Shown here: piece by piece, positions 17,515 to 26,460 of the stretch
Layout: each line of letters begins with the position of its first letter
Numbering within the stretch: the first letter of the stretch is position 1
From: Vallitalea sp.
GTDB lineage: Bacteria; Bacillota; Clostridia; Lachnospirales; Vallitaleaceae
Direction of reading: 5' to 3'
DNA: 64,000 bases
Assembly: GCF_025211055.1 (NCBI RefSeq)
Contig: NZ_JAOARO010000099.1
Span: forward strand, 1-64,000
Position numbers and translations under genes: made by a program
Notes under the pieces: model-generated
The model's database searches: none
What the model was told of the DNA's origin: nothing
Seen by the model: only the letters and a program-made list of their open reading frames with translations

Positions 17515-18673
17515 TATATCTAAATACAAAAAGCCTAGTGATGTAGATATAAAACAAGCTATGAATAACGCTGTAATACAAGTAGAAATAGAACTAGAAA
17601 ATTTTACACATAAGTTCAAGATAAATGGAACTACTGATAATTTTTATGTCCCTAATGACAATATTTCTTGGACATCAGGTTTTTGGACAGGGCAGATATG
17701 GATGGCATATGAAATAACAGGTAATGAGAAATATAGAAAAGCAGCGGAGATTCAGGTAGACAGTTTTCTTCATAGGATAGAAAATAAAATTGAGACTAAC
17801 AATCATGATATGGGATTTTTATATAGTCTATCCTGTGTAGCAGCTTATAAATTAACAGGTAATGTGAGTGCAAAGAAAGCTGCAATATTAGCAGCAGATA
17901 ATCTGATTTCACGTTATAGAGAAGATGGTAAATTCATTCAGGCTTGGGGAAATGTTGGAGTAGATGATAACTATCGTTTAATTATCGACTCTCTTCTAAA
18001 CCTTCCATTATTATATTGGACAAGTGACGTAACTGGTGATGATAAGTATGCTAAAATAGCTAAGCAACATATTGACACTTCATTAAAAGTTATTATGCGT
18101 GATGATTGTTCTACATATCACACATTCTATTTTGAACGAGGGACAGGAAAGCCATTATATGGAGAAACAAGACAAGGTTACAGTAATGATTCCCCATGGT
18201 CAAGAGGTCAAGCTTGGGGTGTATATGGAACAGCTTTAAGCTACATGTATACCAAGGATCCAGAGTACATTGAAAAATTCTATAAGATAACCGACTTTTT
18301 CATTGAGAATTTACCAAAGGACCTAGTACCTTATTGGGATTTTAAATTTACTGATGGAAGTGACGAACCAAAAGACAGTTCAGCAGCTGCAATAGCTGTA
18401 TGCGGTATGCTTGAAATGTCAAAATACCTTGATGAAGATAAATCAAATTACTATAAGGATATTGCTCTAAAGATACTAAAATCTTTAATTGATAACTACG
18501 CAGTCAGCAATCCCGAGATATCCAACGGTCAATTACTACATGGTGTCTATGCAAGAAAATCACCGTATAATCCATGTAGTAACAGGAATGTAGATGAATG
18601 TAATACATGGGGCGACTACTATTATATGGAAGCCCTCATAAGATTAACTAGAGATTGGAAATTATATTGGTAG
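17507..18673 (+). CDS. GH88 unsaturated glucuronyl hydrolase
   Basis: The 388-residue cytoplasmic protein is an (alpha/alpha)6-barrel enzyme of GH88. It removes the 4,5-unsaturated uronic acid that polysaccharide lyases leave at the end of oligosaccharides. Asp101 (NNHDMGFL) and Asp161 (LIIDSLLNLPLLYW) are spaced 60 residues apart, as are the two catalytic Asp of the Bacillus enzyme (88 and 149). YSNDSPWSRGQAWGVYG is a further family motif. It overlaps the sulfatase, so desulfation and hydration probably act in sequence. No lyase that would make its substrate lies in the window. Confidence 0.93.
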   Translation: MVDISKYKKPSDVDIKQAMNNAVIQVEIELENFTHKFKINGTTDNFYVPNDNISWTSGFWTGQIWMAYEITGNEKYRKAAEIQVDSFLHRIENKIETNNHDMGFLYSLSCVAAYKLTGNVSAKKAAILAADNLISRYREDGKFIQAWGNVGVDDNYRLIIDSLLNLPLLYWTSDVTGDDKYAKIAKQHIDTSLKVIMRDDCSTYHTFYFERGTGKPLYGETRQGYSNDSPWSRGQAWGVYGTALSYMYTKDPEYIEKFYKITDFFIENLPKDLVPYWDFKFTDGSDEPKDSSAAAIAVCGMLEMSKYLDEDKSNYYKDIALKILKSLIDNYAVSNPEISNGQLLHGVYARKSPYNPCSNRNVDECNTWGDYYYMEALIRLTRDWKLYW

Positions 18674-18684
18674 GAAGATAGAAC

Positions 18685-18718
18685 AAATGAGTAGGCATAT
18701 TTAGGTCTGCTCATTTTA
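18685..18718 (+). terminator. Probable terminator after the GH88 gene
   Basis: AAATGAGTAG pairs with CTGCTCATTT, leaving a small loop, followed by a short TTTT. It lies 11 bases after the GH88 stop. The T tract is weak. Confidence 0.55.
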
Positions 18719-18766
18719 GACTGTCGACAAAGTATTAAGTTGAAAACAGACAACGGTCGTATATTG

Positions 18767-18869
18767 AAATCATATATAGTGATAATCACTCTCGTTACGT
18801 TTGTTGCATCTATCTGTTTATAAGGATGCAACAAGCCGTAAAGGTCGTTATTATCACTATATATGATTT
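18767..18869. repeat. 103-nt near-palindromic intergenic element
   Basis: A 19-bp perfect outer stem (arms at 18767-18785 and 18851-18869, core ATATATAGTGATAA) surrounds a second perfect 10-bp stem, TTGTTGCATC with GATGCAACAA (18801-18810 and 18825-18834). A weak TTACG/CGTAA segment lies between them. It is too long for a simple terminator and has no T run. It sits in a 490-base gap between the GH88 and MFS genes that holds nothing else recognisable apart from the terminator. It could be a miniature mobile element, a folded RNA or a processing structure. Confidence 0.65.
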
Positions 18870-19166
18870 TCTCTATATTTACCACTCTTGAGCCAGTTTG
18901 TAAATGTGACTTTAGCCTATAAAATCTATACTGCTCGTTACAAGTATTGCGGTAATGGATAATGTCATATGTTTAATTTTTTATTTATCTATGAAAAAGC
19001 AATAGCCAGTAGTTATTTAAAATAGAAGAAAAAGTGTTTTGTAATTATATTGATGGAGACTTAAAACAAAATAATGATTATTAAATGAATTCACTTGACA
19101 AGAGTCGAATTATAGTCCATTATATTATAACAATGTTTAAAAAAAGTTAATAAGGAGGATAATGTA

Positions 19167-20411
19167 GTGGTTATAAAATCGTTTAAACAGTATTCAGGTT
19201 TGCCGAAAGAGATCTACATTCTAGCTATTCAGAGATTTGTTAATTCCATTGGCGGTTTTGTTTATGCCTTTTTAACACTGTTTCTGAGTAAGAGATTAGG
19301 TTTGCAAGAAGATGTTATTGGTAGTTTAATGTTAGTTTGTTCTCTAGTGGGTATACCTGGTTCACTTATTTCTGGTCATCTAGTTGATAAATGTAATAGA
19401 AAAACAATTTTACTTGTTTCAAGAACTTTATCAGCTTTCATATTTATTATTTGTGGCTTCCTCGGTAATTCAATAATGGTTGTTTATTTACTTATTTTTT
19501 CAAGCTTTATATCTAGTTTTTCAGGACCAGCAAGTGGTGCTATGACAGCAGATTTAACTACTCCTGAAAATAGAAAACAAAGTTTCTCCTTATTGTATCT
19601 AGGAATGAATGTTGGACTTGCTTTTGGTTTTACAATTGCAGGATATTTATTTGAACATTACACAAGATGGATATTTTGGGGTGATGGTATAACCTCTTTA
19701 CTTAGTTTATTATTAGTTGTTTTTTATATAAAAGATACTAGACCAACAAAAGCTCAGATAAAAGAAATTAATGAATCTGATAGAGAGGGAGAAAAAGAAG
19801 AAAAGGGCTCTGTTGTTACAGCACTTGTTAGAAGACCATTTCTATTAGGTTTTGTAATTATATCCTCTGTTATTGGTTTTGTATATAATCAACATGGATT
19901 TATTATGCCATTGCATCTGGAGGAATTATTTCCTAATAGTGGAGCAAAATATTTTGGTAATATAATGGCTATTAATACAATAATTGTTGTTATCTTTACA
20001 CCAATTATTATGTACTGTACAAGAAAGATTAAACCAGTTGTTAATGTGGCAATTGCAACCTTAACATACATAATAGGTTTTGGTATGATGGGATTTGTTA
20101 ATGAGTTATGGGTATTCTTTGTTGCTGTATTCATCTGGACAACAGGTGAAATTATTGCTACGACTAATATAGGAGTTTATATTTCTAATCATTCACCAGT
20201 TAATCATCGTGGACGATTTAACTCTATAATCGGTATGATTCAGGCTGCTGGACGTTCTTTTGCTCCATTCTTCATGGGAATGTTCTTAGTTTCATACAGC
20301 AATTCAGAAGGTTGGATATTGACTGGATTTGTTGGAGTAATAGCTTTTATAATGCTTTATATATTATTTACAAAAGAAAAGCGTCACAATGAAAATATTA
20401 ATAATGCTTAG
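19167..20411 (+). CDS. Major facilitator superfamily transporter (drug-efflux-like)
   Basis: The 414-residue protein has 12 hydrophobic helices. The loop between helices 2 and 3 has SGHLVDKCNRKTILLVSR, the MFS motif A form G-x-L-x-D-x-x-x-R-K. The start is GTG at 19167, 8 bases after AAGGAGG; the nearby ATG at 19162 runs into a stop at once. It resembles MDR-type DHA exporters. Being next to the glycan locus may be incidental. The substrate is unknown. Confidence 0.85.
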   Translation: MVIKSFKQYSGLPKEIYILAIQRFVNSIGGFVYAFLTLFLSKRLGLQEDVIGSLMLVCSLVGIPGSLISGHLVDKCNRKTILLVSRTLSAFIFIICGFLGNSIMVVYLLIFSSFISSFSGPASGAMTADLTTPENRKQSFSLLYLGMNVGLAFGFTIAGYLFEHYTRWIFWGDGITSLLSLLLVVFYIKDTRPTKAQIKEINESDREGEKEEKGSVVTALVRRPFLLGFVIISSVIGFVYNQHGFIMPLHLEELFPNSGAKYFGNIMAINTIIVVIFTPIIMYCTRKIKPVVNVAIATLTYIIGFGMMGFVNELWVFFVAVFIWTTGEIIATTNIGVYISNHSPVNHRGRFNSIIGMIQAAGRSFAPFFMGMFLVSYSNSEGWILTGFVGVIAFIMLYILFTKEKRHNENINNA

Positions 20412-20479
20412 GTATTACTTTCGAAAAAAGTGGCATTATAACAATAAAGCTATAAGGGTTATATAGAAAGGATTTACTT

Positions 20480-21862
20480 ATGAAGAAGAAAAATATTGAC
20501 GCTACTAAAGGCGATATAAAGAATAATCTCTGGATACTGGCATGGCCTATAATGATAGGTAATCTGATTCAGGTTATATATAATATGACAGATACATATT
20601 GGGTGGGGAAACTTGACAATAGTACTGAAGCTATTGCAGCTGTTACTATTACATTTTCAGTTGTATTTGTATTAGTTTCATTAGCAGCTGGATTAGGTAT
20701 AGGCTCAGCAACACTAGCGGCTCAATACTATGGTGCTAGAGAGTATAAGAAGGTTGATGAAGTAACCTATACATCATTAATTATAATTGGTGCCATTGCA
20801 TTGTTTTTTGTTGCAGGAGGTATTATATTTTACAAACAGCTTTTTGCCCTATTGCAGACCCCAGATAACATTATTCATCTAGCAAAAGATTATTTCATTA
20901 TAATAATGGTAGGTATGATATTCATGTTCATATTCTTTATTATGAGTGGGATATTACGTGGAATTGGAGATACTAGAACACCTATGATTGCAGGTATAGT
21001 CTCTGGTGTAATAAATATGATATTGGATCCATTTCTTATATTTGGATGGGGGATATTCCCAGAACTTGGTATTACGGGAGCTGCTTATGCAACTGTAATA
21101 TCCAGAGTATTTGCTTCAGGATACATTTTTTATGTAGTACTCAGGGGTAAGACTTTCTTGAAGATGAACTTACGTAATATAAAAGTTGATTTGAAAATCA
21201 CTAAACAATTATTTAAGATTGGAGTACCTTCCAGTATTTCACAAGCTGTAATAAGCCTAGGTGGAACAGTTATTCTTAGTAGAGTAAATATGTTTGGTGA
21301 TGTTGCAATAGCAACACATGGTATTGGAAACAGATTAGAATCCCTGTTGATTATGCCTACAATGGGGCTGGCTCAAGCTGCAAGTTCAATTGTTGGACAG
21401 AATCTTGGTGCTGGACAAAAGGAGAGAGCATTTAAGACTGGTCAATATGCCATGAAAGTATCATTTTGTGTTCTTGTAATAATGGGTGCTATTTTTGCAA
21501 TTTTTCCTTCTGTATTTTTTGATATATTTTCTGATGATAAAGAAGTAATAGAGATGGGACGTTATTACATATATGGAATAACATTATTATTTGCATTTGT
21601 GGGTTGTAGAATTGTTATGTCCAATGTATTCCAGGGGGCAGGTGCTGCATCTGTATCAATGTGGTTAAGTCTTATCTGCTTATGGGTATTTCGGGTTCCA
21701 CTTTCTTATGCACTATCATATACTCAATTAGGAATAAAAGGATTATGGTTAGGAGTAGGATTATCTTTCATTGTTAGTTTCTTCTTTATGTATTACTTCT
21801 ATAAAAAAGGAAAATGGATGGATAAGGTTGTTGTAGAAAAGAAAGAGACTGTAGAAGCATAA
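20480..21862 (+). CDS. MATE-family efflux transporter (NorM/DinF-like)
   Basis: A 460-residue protein with 12 helices in two related halves. MATE marks include NLWILAWPIMIGNLIQVIYN, AAGLGIGSATLAAQYYGARE in the first half and GLAQAASSIVGQNLGAGQKE in the second. It would export cationic drugs or metabolites using a sodium or proton gradient. AAAGGA precedes the ATG. It begins 68 bases after the MFS gene on the same strand, so the two exporters may be co-transcribed. A strong terminator follows. Confidence 0.93.
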   Translation: MKKKNIDATKGDIKNNLWILAWPIMIGNLIQVIYNMTDTYWVGKLDNSTEAIAAVTITFSVVFVLVSLAAGLGIGSATLAAQYYGAREYKKVDEVTYTSLIIIGAIALFFVAGGIIFYKQLFALLQTPDNIIHLAKDYFIIIMVGMIFMFIFFIMSGILRGIGDTRTPMIAGIVSGVINMILDPFLIFGWGIFPELGITGAAYATVISRVFASGYIFYVVLRGKTFLKMNLRNIKVDLKITKQLFKIGVPSSISQAVISLGGTVILSRVNMFGDVAIATHGIGNRLESLLIMPTMGLAQAASSIVGQNLGAGQKERAFKTGQYAMKVSFCVLVIMGAIFAIFPSVFFDIFSDDKEVIEMGRYYIYGITLLFAFVGCRIVMSNVFQGAGAASVSMWLSLICLWVFRVPLSYALSYTQLGIKGLWLGVGLSFIVSFFFMYYFYKKGKWMDKVVVEKKETVEA

Positions 21863-21880
21863 TGTATTAATCAGAATACT

Positions 21881-21927
21881 AGGCAGTAGGATAATACCAA
21901 GAATGTATTATCCTACTGCCTCTTTTT
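21881..21927 (+). terminator. Strong intrinsic terminator of the MATE gene
   Basis: GGCAGTAGGATAATAC pairs perfectly with GTATTATCCTACTGCC over 16 bp and is followed by TCTTTTT. The intron-like sequence begins directly after the T tract. Confidence 0.9.
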
Positions 21928-22190
21928 GTGTGCCAGTCATGGCACTAATCTAGCTAGTGAAAGTCTAGCCATAGGTATTTACCGCCAAGTGTAGCGAACT
22001 ACAAGTTGGTGTCAGTAATGGCATAGATGAAGGAAGTGGTGTAGCAAAGTTCTCGAGCCTACGAACAGAAATTTGATAAGGCGATTAGGTGGGTGAGGTT
22101 GCAAGAAAAAGGTAGTTGCCAATAAAGGTGCAAGATATAAGAACGGATTTAACGAAGAGAGTATTTTCAAAGTTGCTAATTCAAGATTAG
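21928..22190 (+). mobile_element. 5' remnant of a group II intron (domain I part)
   Basis: The stretch opens with GTGTG, fitting the group II 5' consensus GUGYG, at once followed by the hairpin GTGCCAGTCATGGCAC. Segments typical of domain I follow: GTGAAAGTCTAGCC, TTGGTGTCAGTAATGGC, GATGAAGGAAGTGG, CCTACGAACAGAAATTTGAT and GGGTGAGGTTGCAAG, then GCAAGATATAAGAACGG. I know these phrases from bacterial ORF-bearing introns; an alignment is needed to fix the class. No reverse transcriptase frame and no domain V are present, so the 3' part is deleted. It joins directly to the terminator T tract of the MATE gene. Confidence 0.65.
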
Positions 22191-22284
22191 GTTGATACAA
22201 AAGATGTAGCATGAATGTAGTAAACTACATTTTAAATCCTACACTGTTTGAAACAAAAATAAAGGACGGAGTTGGTCTGCTTAA

Positions 22285-22362
22285 TTAAAAGATGGTGTAT
22301 TAAAGATTGTAGTTCCTAAAAAGGAAAGATCTGATAATACATTTAATATAGAAGTCAATTAA
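22285..22362 (+). pseudogene. C-terminal stump of an Hsp20 small heat shock protein
   Basis: In one frame the sequence reads LKDGVLKIVVPKKE, then RSDNTFNIEVN and a stop (TAA 22360-22362). That is the alpha-crystallin C-terminal signature, including the GVL and the IVVPK strand. The codon just before (22282-22284) is a stop, and upstream sequence is not coding, so only about 25 codons survive. It lies after the intron remnant, which suggests a deletion removed the 3' part of the intron and most of hsp20. Confidence 0.7.
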
Positions 22363-22372
22363 GAGATAGAGC

Positions 22373-23131
22373 CTATAGGGGCTCTATTAATTGTTTTCCG
22401 ATGCTGTTTTCAATATTAGTAAATTTTATTTCTAATCTCTTAATTTTTTTTAAATATTGTGTTGGTATTGGTTGTTGAATATTTTTATTTCCAGATAAGA
22501 TTAGTTCTTTTAAATTACTTAAATTTGCAATAGTATTTATATAAGATATATTATTTCCGCCTATTGAAAGTGATTCAAGTTTTATTAAGTTTTCAATACC
22601 ATCTATAGCTGATAAATTATTTAAGTTCAAATTTAGTAATGTAAGATTCTGTAGTTTGGTTATATCAGAAATATCATTTATATTATTATTAGATAGAACT
22701 AAATCTTGTAAACTTGGTAAATTTGATATATTCTGTATATCTTTAATATTATTTTCTGATAAGTCTAGTATACGTATTTTAGGTAAATTTAATTTTGGAA
22801 TATTATCAATTTTATTGTTGCTTAAAATCAACGAATCTATATCTAAATTATTAATATACTTAATTTCTTTAATTTGATTATATGACAAGTCTAGAAATCT
22901 TATATTTTTTAAGTTTTGTACCCCATCTAAGTTTGATATATTACAATTAGATAGATTTAATATTTTAGCATCATATAAATTTGCTCTAGTTAATTTACCT
23001 ATATTTTGTTTTATTGCATTTCTTAAATTAGAATCACTTATTGAAACTTCTGCTACATACCAATAATAATAGAAACAACTAGTAATTAAAAGTATTATTG
23101 GTATAGTAATCAGAATTATTTTTTTTTTCAT
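22373..23131 (-). CDS. Leucine-rich-repeat lipoprotein (internalin-like)
   Basis: The ATG at 23131 has GAGAGGT upstream; the ATG at 23146 overlaps that site. The 252-residue product begins with a hydrophobic signal ending LLITSC, a lipobox, followed by an odd aromatic stretch (FYYYWY) that could instead make it a membrane anchor. From about residue 55 there are seven or eight 21-22-residue LRR units of internalin type, for example LKNIRFLDLSYNQIKEIKYI and LPSLQDLVLSNNNINDISDI. These form a curved ligand-binding surface outside the cell. The partner is unknown. It is convergent with the Hsp20 stump. Confidence 0.85.
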   Translation of the reverse strand: MKKKIILITIPIILLITSCFYYYWYVAEVSISDSNLRNAIKQNIGKLTRANLYDAKILNLSNCNISNLDGVQNLKNIRFLDLSYNQIKEIKYINNLDIDSLILSNNKIDNIPKLNLPKIRILDLSENNIKDIQNISNLPSLQDLVLSNNNINDISDITKLQNLTLLNLNLNNLSAIDGIENLIKLESLSIGGNNISYINTIANLSNLKELILSGNKNIQQPIPTQYLKKIKRLEIKFTNIENSIGKQLIEPL

Positions 23132-23275
23132 AAAAATACCTCTCATAATCCCTCATTATTTTATTAAATAATTTAAAAATATATTTTTATTATATATTTT
23201 GCTTCACACTATTATTTTATACTATTTTAATTGAATTGTCTATATAAATAATTAAAATGTTTTTGATTATAAATC

Positions 23276-23328
23276 AATAAAAGGCTACTTACCTCTAGAT
23301 TCTAATCTGAGTAAAATAGCCTTTTATT
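23276..23328 (-). terminator. Hairpin/terminator after the frameshifted small gene
   Basis: AATAAAAGGCTA (23276-23287) and TAGCCTTTTATT (23317-23328) form a 12-bp perfect stem with a nested AGAT/ATCT hairpin. On the minus strand it follows the frameshifted small gene at 23357-23586 and precedes the LRR gene. Confidence 0.5.
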
Positions 23329-23356
23329 ATAGAATTATATTAAATGTATATATCTA

Positions 23357-23586
23357 TTAATATACTGAGAATTCAGATTGCATAAACATATCATTAGATA
23401 AAAATGTTCTAGTTTTATCTGTTGATGCTCCTACTGTAAAAAAACCAGGAATTACATCAATATCTCCATGAACACTTATATTAACCTTTACTTGAAAATG
23501 TCCGCTCTTATTTTTAAATATTCATCTCTAGAGATATCTGTAACTATAAAATTATTGTTGTTTGAAGTTTTTATTGCATTATTCAT
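23357..23586 (-). pseudogene. Frameshifted small gene of unknown function
   Basis: Read on the minus strand, ATG at 23586 gives MNNAIKTSNNNNFIVTDISR and continues DEYLKIRADI, then stops. A shift of frame at that point gives VKVNISVHGDIDVIPGFFTV and on to DMFMQSEFSVY with a stop at 23357. Both halves look like protein and together would be about 70 residues. An ATG at 23610 is also in frame. I do not recognise the family. One base lost or gained in the run around 23495-23505, or a sequencing error, would explain it. The rest of 23590-23900 is AT-rich sequence with nothing I can name. Confidence 0.45.
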
Positions 23587-23916
23587 CCTTCGTAATTTAA
23601 TATATTTCATTATTTTACTATTAATGTGGCCGCTTATAAATTATATAACAATTATAAGTTAATATCAATACTATTTTAAAAATATTATTATATGTAGAAT
23701 TTATTATAAATTTATAATATAAAATATATTACAAAATGAGATATAATATATTAGCAAATAAACACATATAAAACAAGCATGGTTAGAGTATATAAGATTA
23801 TTTAATTTTTATATATATTCACACTTTAAAAAGATTATTATATGTGGTATTGTTGTATTAAAAACTATGGGAATTAATTATAGTAATAATATTTAGTAAA
23901 TGGAGTGTGAATAATA

Positions 23917-25713
23917 ATGAACCCAAAAAGAGAATACATAAAGGGAAAAGATACATATAATAAGGAGTTAGACAAGCTTAATCATAAAATCAATGTTTAT
24001 GGTAATGTTAGACTTATTGTAATTCTTTTAGGATTAGGACTTACTATATGGTCATATACTAGAAAATCTTATCTACTTAGCTTGAACAGTTTAATTATTA
24101 CACTGGTTCTATTTATCAGCTTAATAATTATACATCAAAAAAATATTGATTTAAAACCTAGACTAATAGCACTTTGTAAAATCAATGAAAATGGCATTAA
24201 ACGTCTAAGGGGAGAATGGAAAAAATTTCAAAATAATGGTAAAGAATTCATTGATGAGGACCATAATTATTCATGGGATTTAGACTTATTCGGTAAGAAT
24301 TCCTTGTTTCAATGGATAAATCATACTAATACCTGGGTGGGTAAGAAGAAACTAAGAGATGCACTTATTAAACCCAATAAAAACCTTGAACTAATTAGAA
24401 GAAGACAAAAAGCCATAATAGAGCTTTCTAAAAATATGAGTTGGGTTCATGAATTAGAATCAGCAGGTATGTTAGAAGATAATGACAGTATCGACGAAGG
24501 AGAGTTAATAAAATGGAGTAAGGATATAGCACCATTCTATCTAAATAACCTTTTAGGATTATTTGTGAAGATACTACCTATAGTTTCAATTTTGACTATT
24601 GTACTACCTTTTTGTATATCTTCTTTTTCACATATATATGGATTGATATTCATAAGCATACAGATAATAGTTGCTTTCATAGGTCTTAATAAAAGCCATA
24701 CAAGGTTATCTACTATAGATGATTTCAGAAAACAGATATCCATATACGATAAGATGATTAAGTTAATTGAAACACAAGATTTTGAATCAAGTTTATTGGA
24801 AGACTTGAAGAAACAAATGGAAAGTGATAATGAACTTACTTCTTTGCAGATAAAAAAACTTGATAGTATTATGGATATGGTCAATATCCGACATGTTCAA
24901 TTCTATTTGATATTTGATATACTAACATTATGGGATTATCAATGTGCTATATCACTTGAAAATTGGAAAAATAGATATGGGAAAAATCTCTCAAAATGGT
25001 TAAACTCATTGGGAGAAATTGAAGCTCTAGCAAGTCTTGCTACAGTAGTTTATGAACAACCTGATTGGGTGATGCCGACAATTACTAACGAATATAGAGT
25101 ATCAGCTACTAGCATAGGACATCCTTTGATAAATGTTAGAGATAGAGTGTGTAATAATGTTACATTTGGCGGAAGGTATTCTTCTCTATTGGTAACAGGT
25201 TCCAACATGTCAGGTAAAAGTACATTTCTTAGAACTATAGGTATCAATCTAGTGTTAGCTTATGCTGGTGCTCCAGTATGTGCAAAAGAATTTTGCTGTC
25301 CGATTATGGATTTATATACTTCTATGAGAGTAAAAGATGATATAGATAACAAAATATCTTCATTCTATGCAGAATTATTAAGAATTAAAAAAATAATTAG
25401 GGCTACTAATGAGGGTAAAAAAGTATTTTATCTATTAGACGAAATATTTAAAGGAACTAACTCAAGAGATAGACATATAGGTGCTAAAACCTTAATAAAA
25501 AAATTATGTGAAGGAAATACATTAGGGCTTGTTTCAACTCATGACTTGGAGTTAGCTGATTTAGAATTAGAACCAAATTCTAGAGTTAAGAATTATCATT
25601 TTCAAGAACATTATAAGGATAATAAGATATTATTTGATTACAAGTTATATTCAGGTGTCTCCAACACATTTAATGCGGTATTTTTAATGAAGGAAATTGG
25701 GATAGATATATAA
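23917..25713 (+). CDS. MutS-family ATPase with N-terminal membrane segments
   Basis: The 598-residue protein has hydrophobic pairs at about 29-68 and 209-250, then a MutS-type lever/clamp region and an ATPase domain. Walker A is TGSNMSGKSTFLRTIGINLV, Walker B is VFYLLDEIFKGTNSRDR, and the switch His is in STHDLELA. It lacks the mismatch-recognition Phe-x-Glu domain and the Smr nuclease of MutS2. Related membrane-bound MutS-like proteins occur in many Bacillota with unknown function. GGAGTG lies before the ATG. DUF2278 and ogt genes follow on the same strand. Confidence 0.85.
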   Translation: MNPKREYIKGKDTYNKELDKLNHKINVYGNVRLIVILLGLGLTIWSYTRKSYLLSLNSLIITLVLFISLIIIHQKNIDLKPRLIALCKINENGIKRLRGEWKKFQNNGKEFIDEDHNYSWDLDLFGKNSLFQWINHTNTWVGKKKLRDALIKPNKNLELIRRRQKAIIELSKNMSWVHELESAGMLEDNDSIDEGELIKWSKDIAPFYLNNLLGLFVKILPIVSILTIVLPFCISSFSHIYGLIFISIQIIVAFIGLNKSHTRLSTIDDFRKQISIYDKMIKLIETQDFESSLLEDLKKQMESDNELTSLQIKKLDSIMDMVNIRHVQFYLIFDILTLWDYQCAISLENWKNRYGKNLSKWLNSLGEIEALASLATVVYEQPDWVMPTITNEYRVSATSIGHPLINVRDRVCNNVTFGGRYSSLLVTGSNMSGKSTFLRTIGINLVLAYAGAPVCAKEFCCPIMDLYTSMRVKDDIDNKISSFYAELLRIKKIIRATNEGKKVFYLLDEIFKGTNSRDRHIGAKTLIKKLCEGNTLGLVSTHDLELADLELEPNSRVKNYHFQEHYKDNKILFDYKLYSGVSNTFNAVFLMKEIGIDI

Positions 25714-25776
25714 GATATTATTTGATATAATTAAATGAGTTAAGTTGTTTTCTAATCAGATGGAAAGGAGAACCTC

Positions 25777-26448
25777 ATGAGTTTACAATCTTACGGACTA
25801 TTAAAAGGCAAAGCAGTAGCAACAAAAGAAGAAAGAGACAATAACAGACCTCATTATCATATTCATGTTAAAGCTAATGAAGAAGACTATAGAATATCAA
25901 TCAATATAAAGTCAAATGATATTCTATCTGAATTACTCTTTTATACTGAAGAAAATTTCGAACATGGTATAACTTCAATAATTACTGAATTACCATATGG
26001 ATTTTATTTTAGTAATCATGCATCTATTGATTATATACGAGGAAATATGGGGTTCTCTAGAGATGATATGAAGAAAATTCCTCATGATAAAGCTGGTCCA
26101 AATAATGACCTTAATGAAAAACTTAATTATTACATAGATAAAGCAATTACATCTGAACATACTGATATTTATATATATGGGTCAAAATGGAAAACAGGTA
26201 ATTACTGTAAACCAGATAGGATTTTTGGCTTTAGCCCTTCAATGGGATTACATGATATTCATATGAATCAAGGTAATATCAAAAAGTGGAAAAAAGATAG
26301 TGGAGTATGGCAAGACGGGTGCCTTTTGATAAATTATAAAGAGCAAGACAAGTGGATTGGAATATTTCTTGCCTTTCAATCCCAATCATGGGATAATGAT
26401 GATTGTACAGGTCAGGCTAACTATAAATACAAGAAGAAAAAGAGATAA
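25777..26448 (+). CDS. DUF2278 (YukJ) family protein
   Basis: The 223-residue cytoplasmic protein matches YukJ of Bacillus: it begins LQSYGLLKGKAVATKEERDN and has HYHIHV, then NDLNEKLNYYID, IYIYGSKW, GLHDIHMNQGN and WQDGCLLINY. DHIHMNQGN-like and QDG motifs are the family hallmarks. No biochemical role is established. The C-terminal tail is short and lysine-rich, without the extra lamin-tail domain of some relatives. AAAGGAGA precedes the ATG. Ogt starts 12 bases after its stop, so they form one unit. Confidence 0.85.
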   Translation: MSLQSYGLLKGKAVATKEERDNNRPHYHIHVKANEEDYRISINIKSNDILSELLFYTEENFEHGITSIITELPYGFYFSNHASIDYIRGNMGFSRDDMKKIPHDKAGPNNDLNEKLNYYIDKAITSEHTDIYIYGSKWKTGNYCKPDRIFGFSPSMGLHDIHMNQGNIKKWKKDSGVWQDGCLLINYKEQDKWIGIFLAFQSQSWDNDDCTGQANYKYKKKKR

Positions 26449-26460
26449 GGAGGATTAAAC

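Noticed and set aside
19095..19126. Promoter TTGACA/TATATT before the MFS gene
   Set aside because: The spacing is 20 bases, outside the normal 16-18, so it was not listed as a feature although the -35 box is perfect.
22012..22212. 66-residue reverse-strand ORF
   Set aside because: It is antisense to the intron remnant, low in complexity (Leu/His/Pro-rich) and has no ribosome site.
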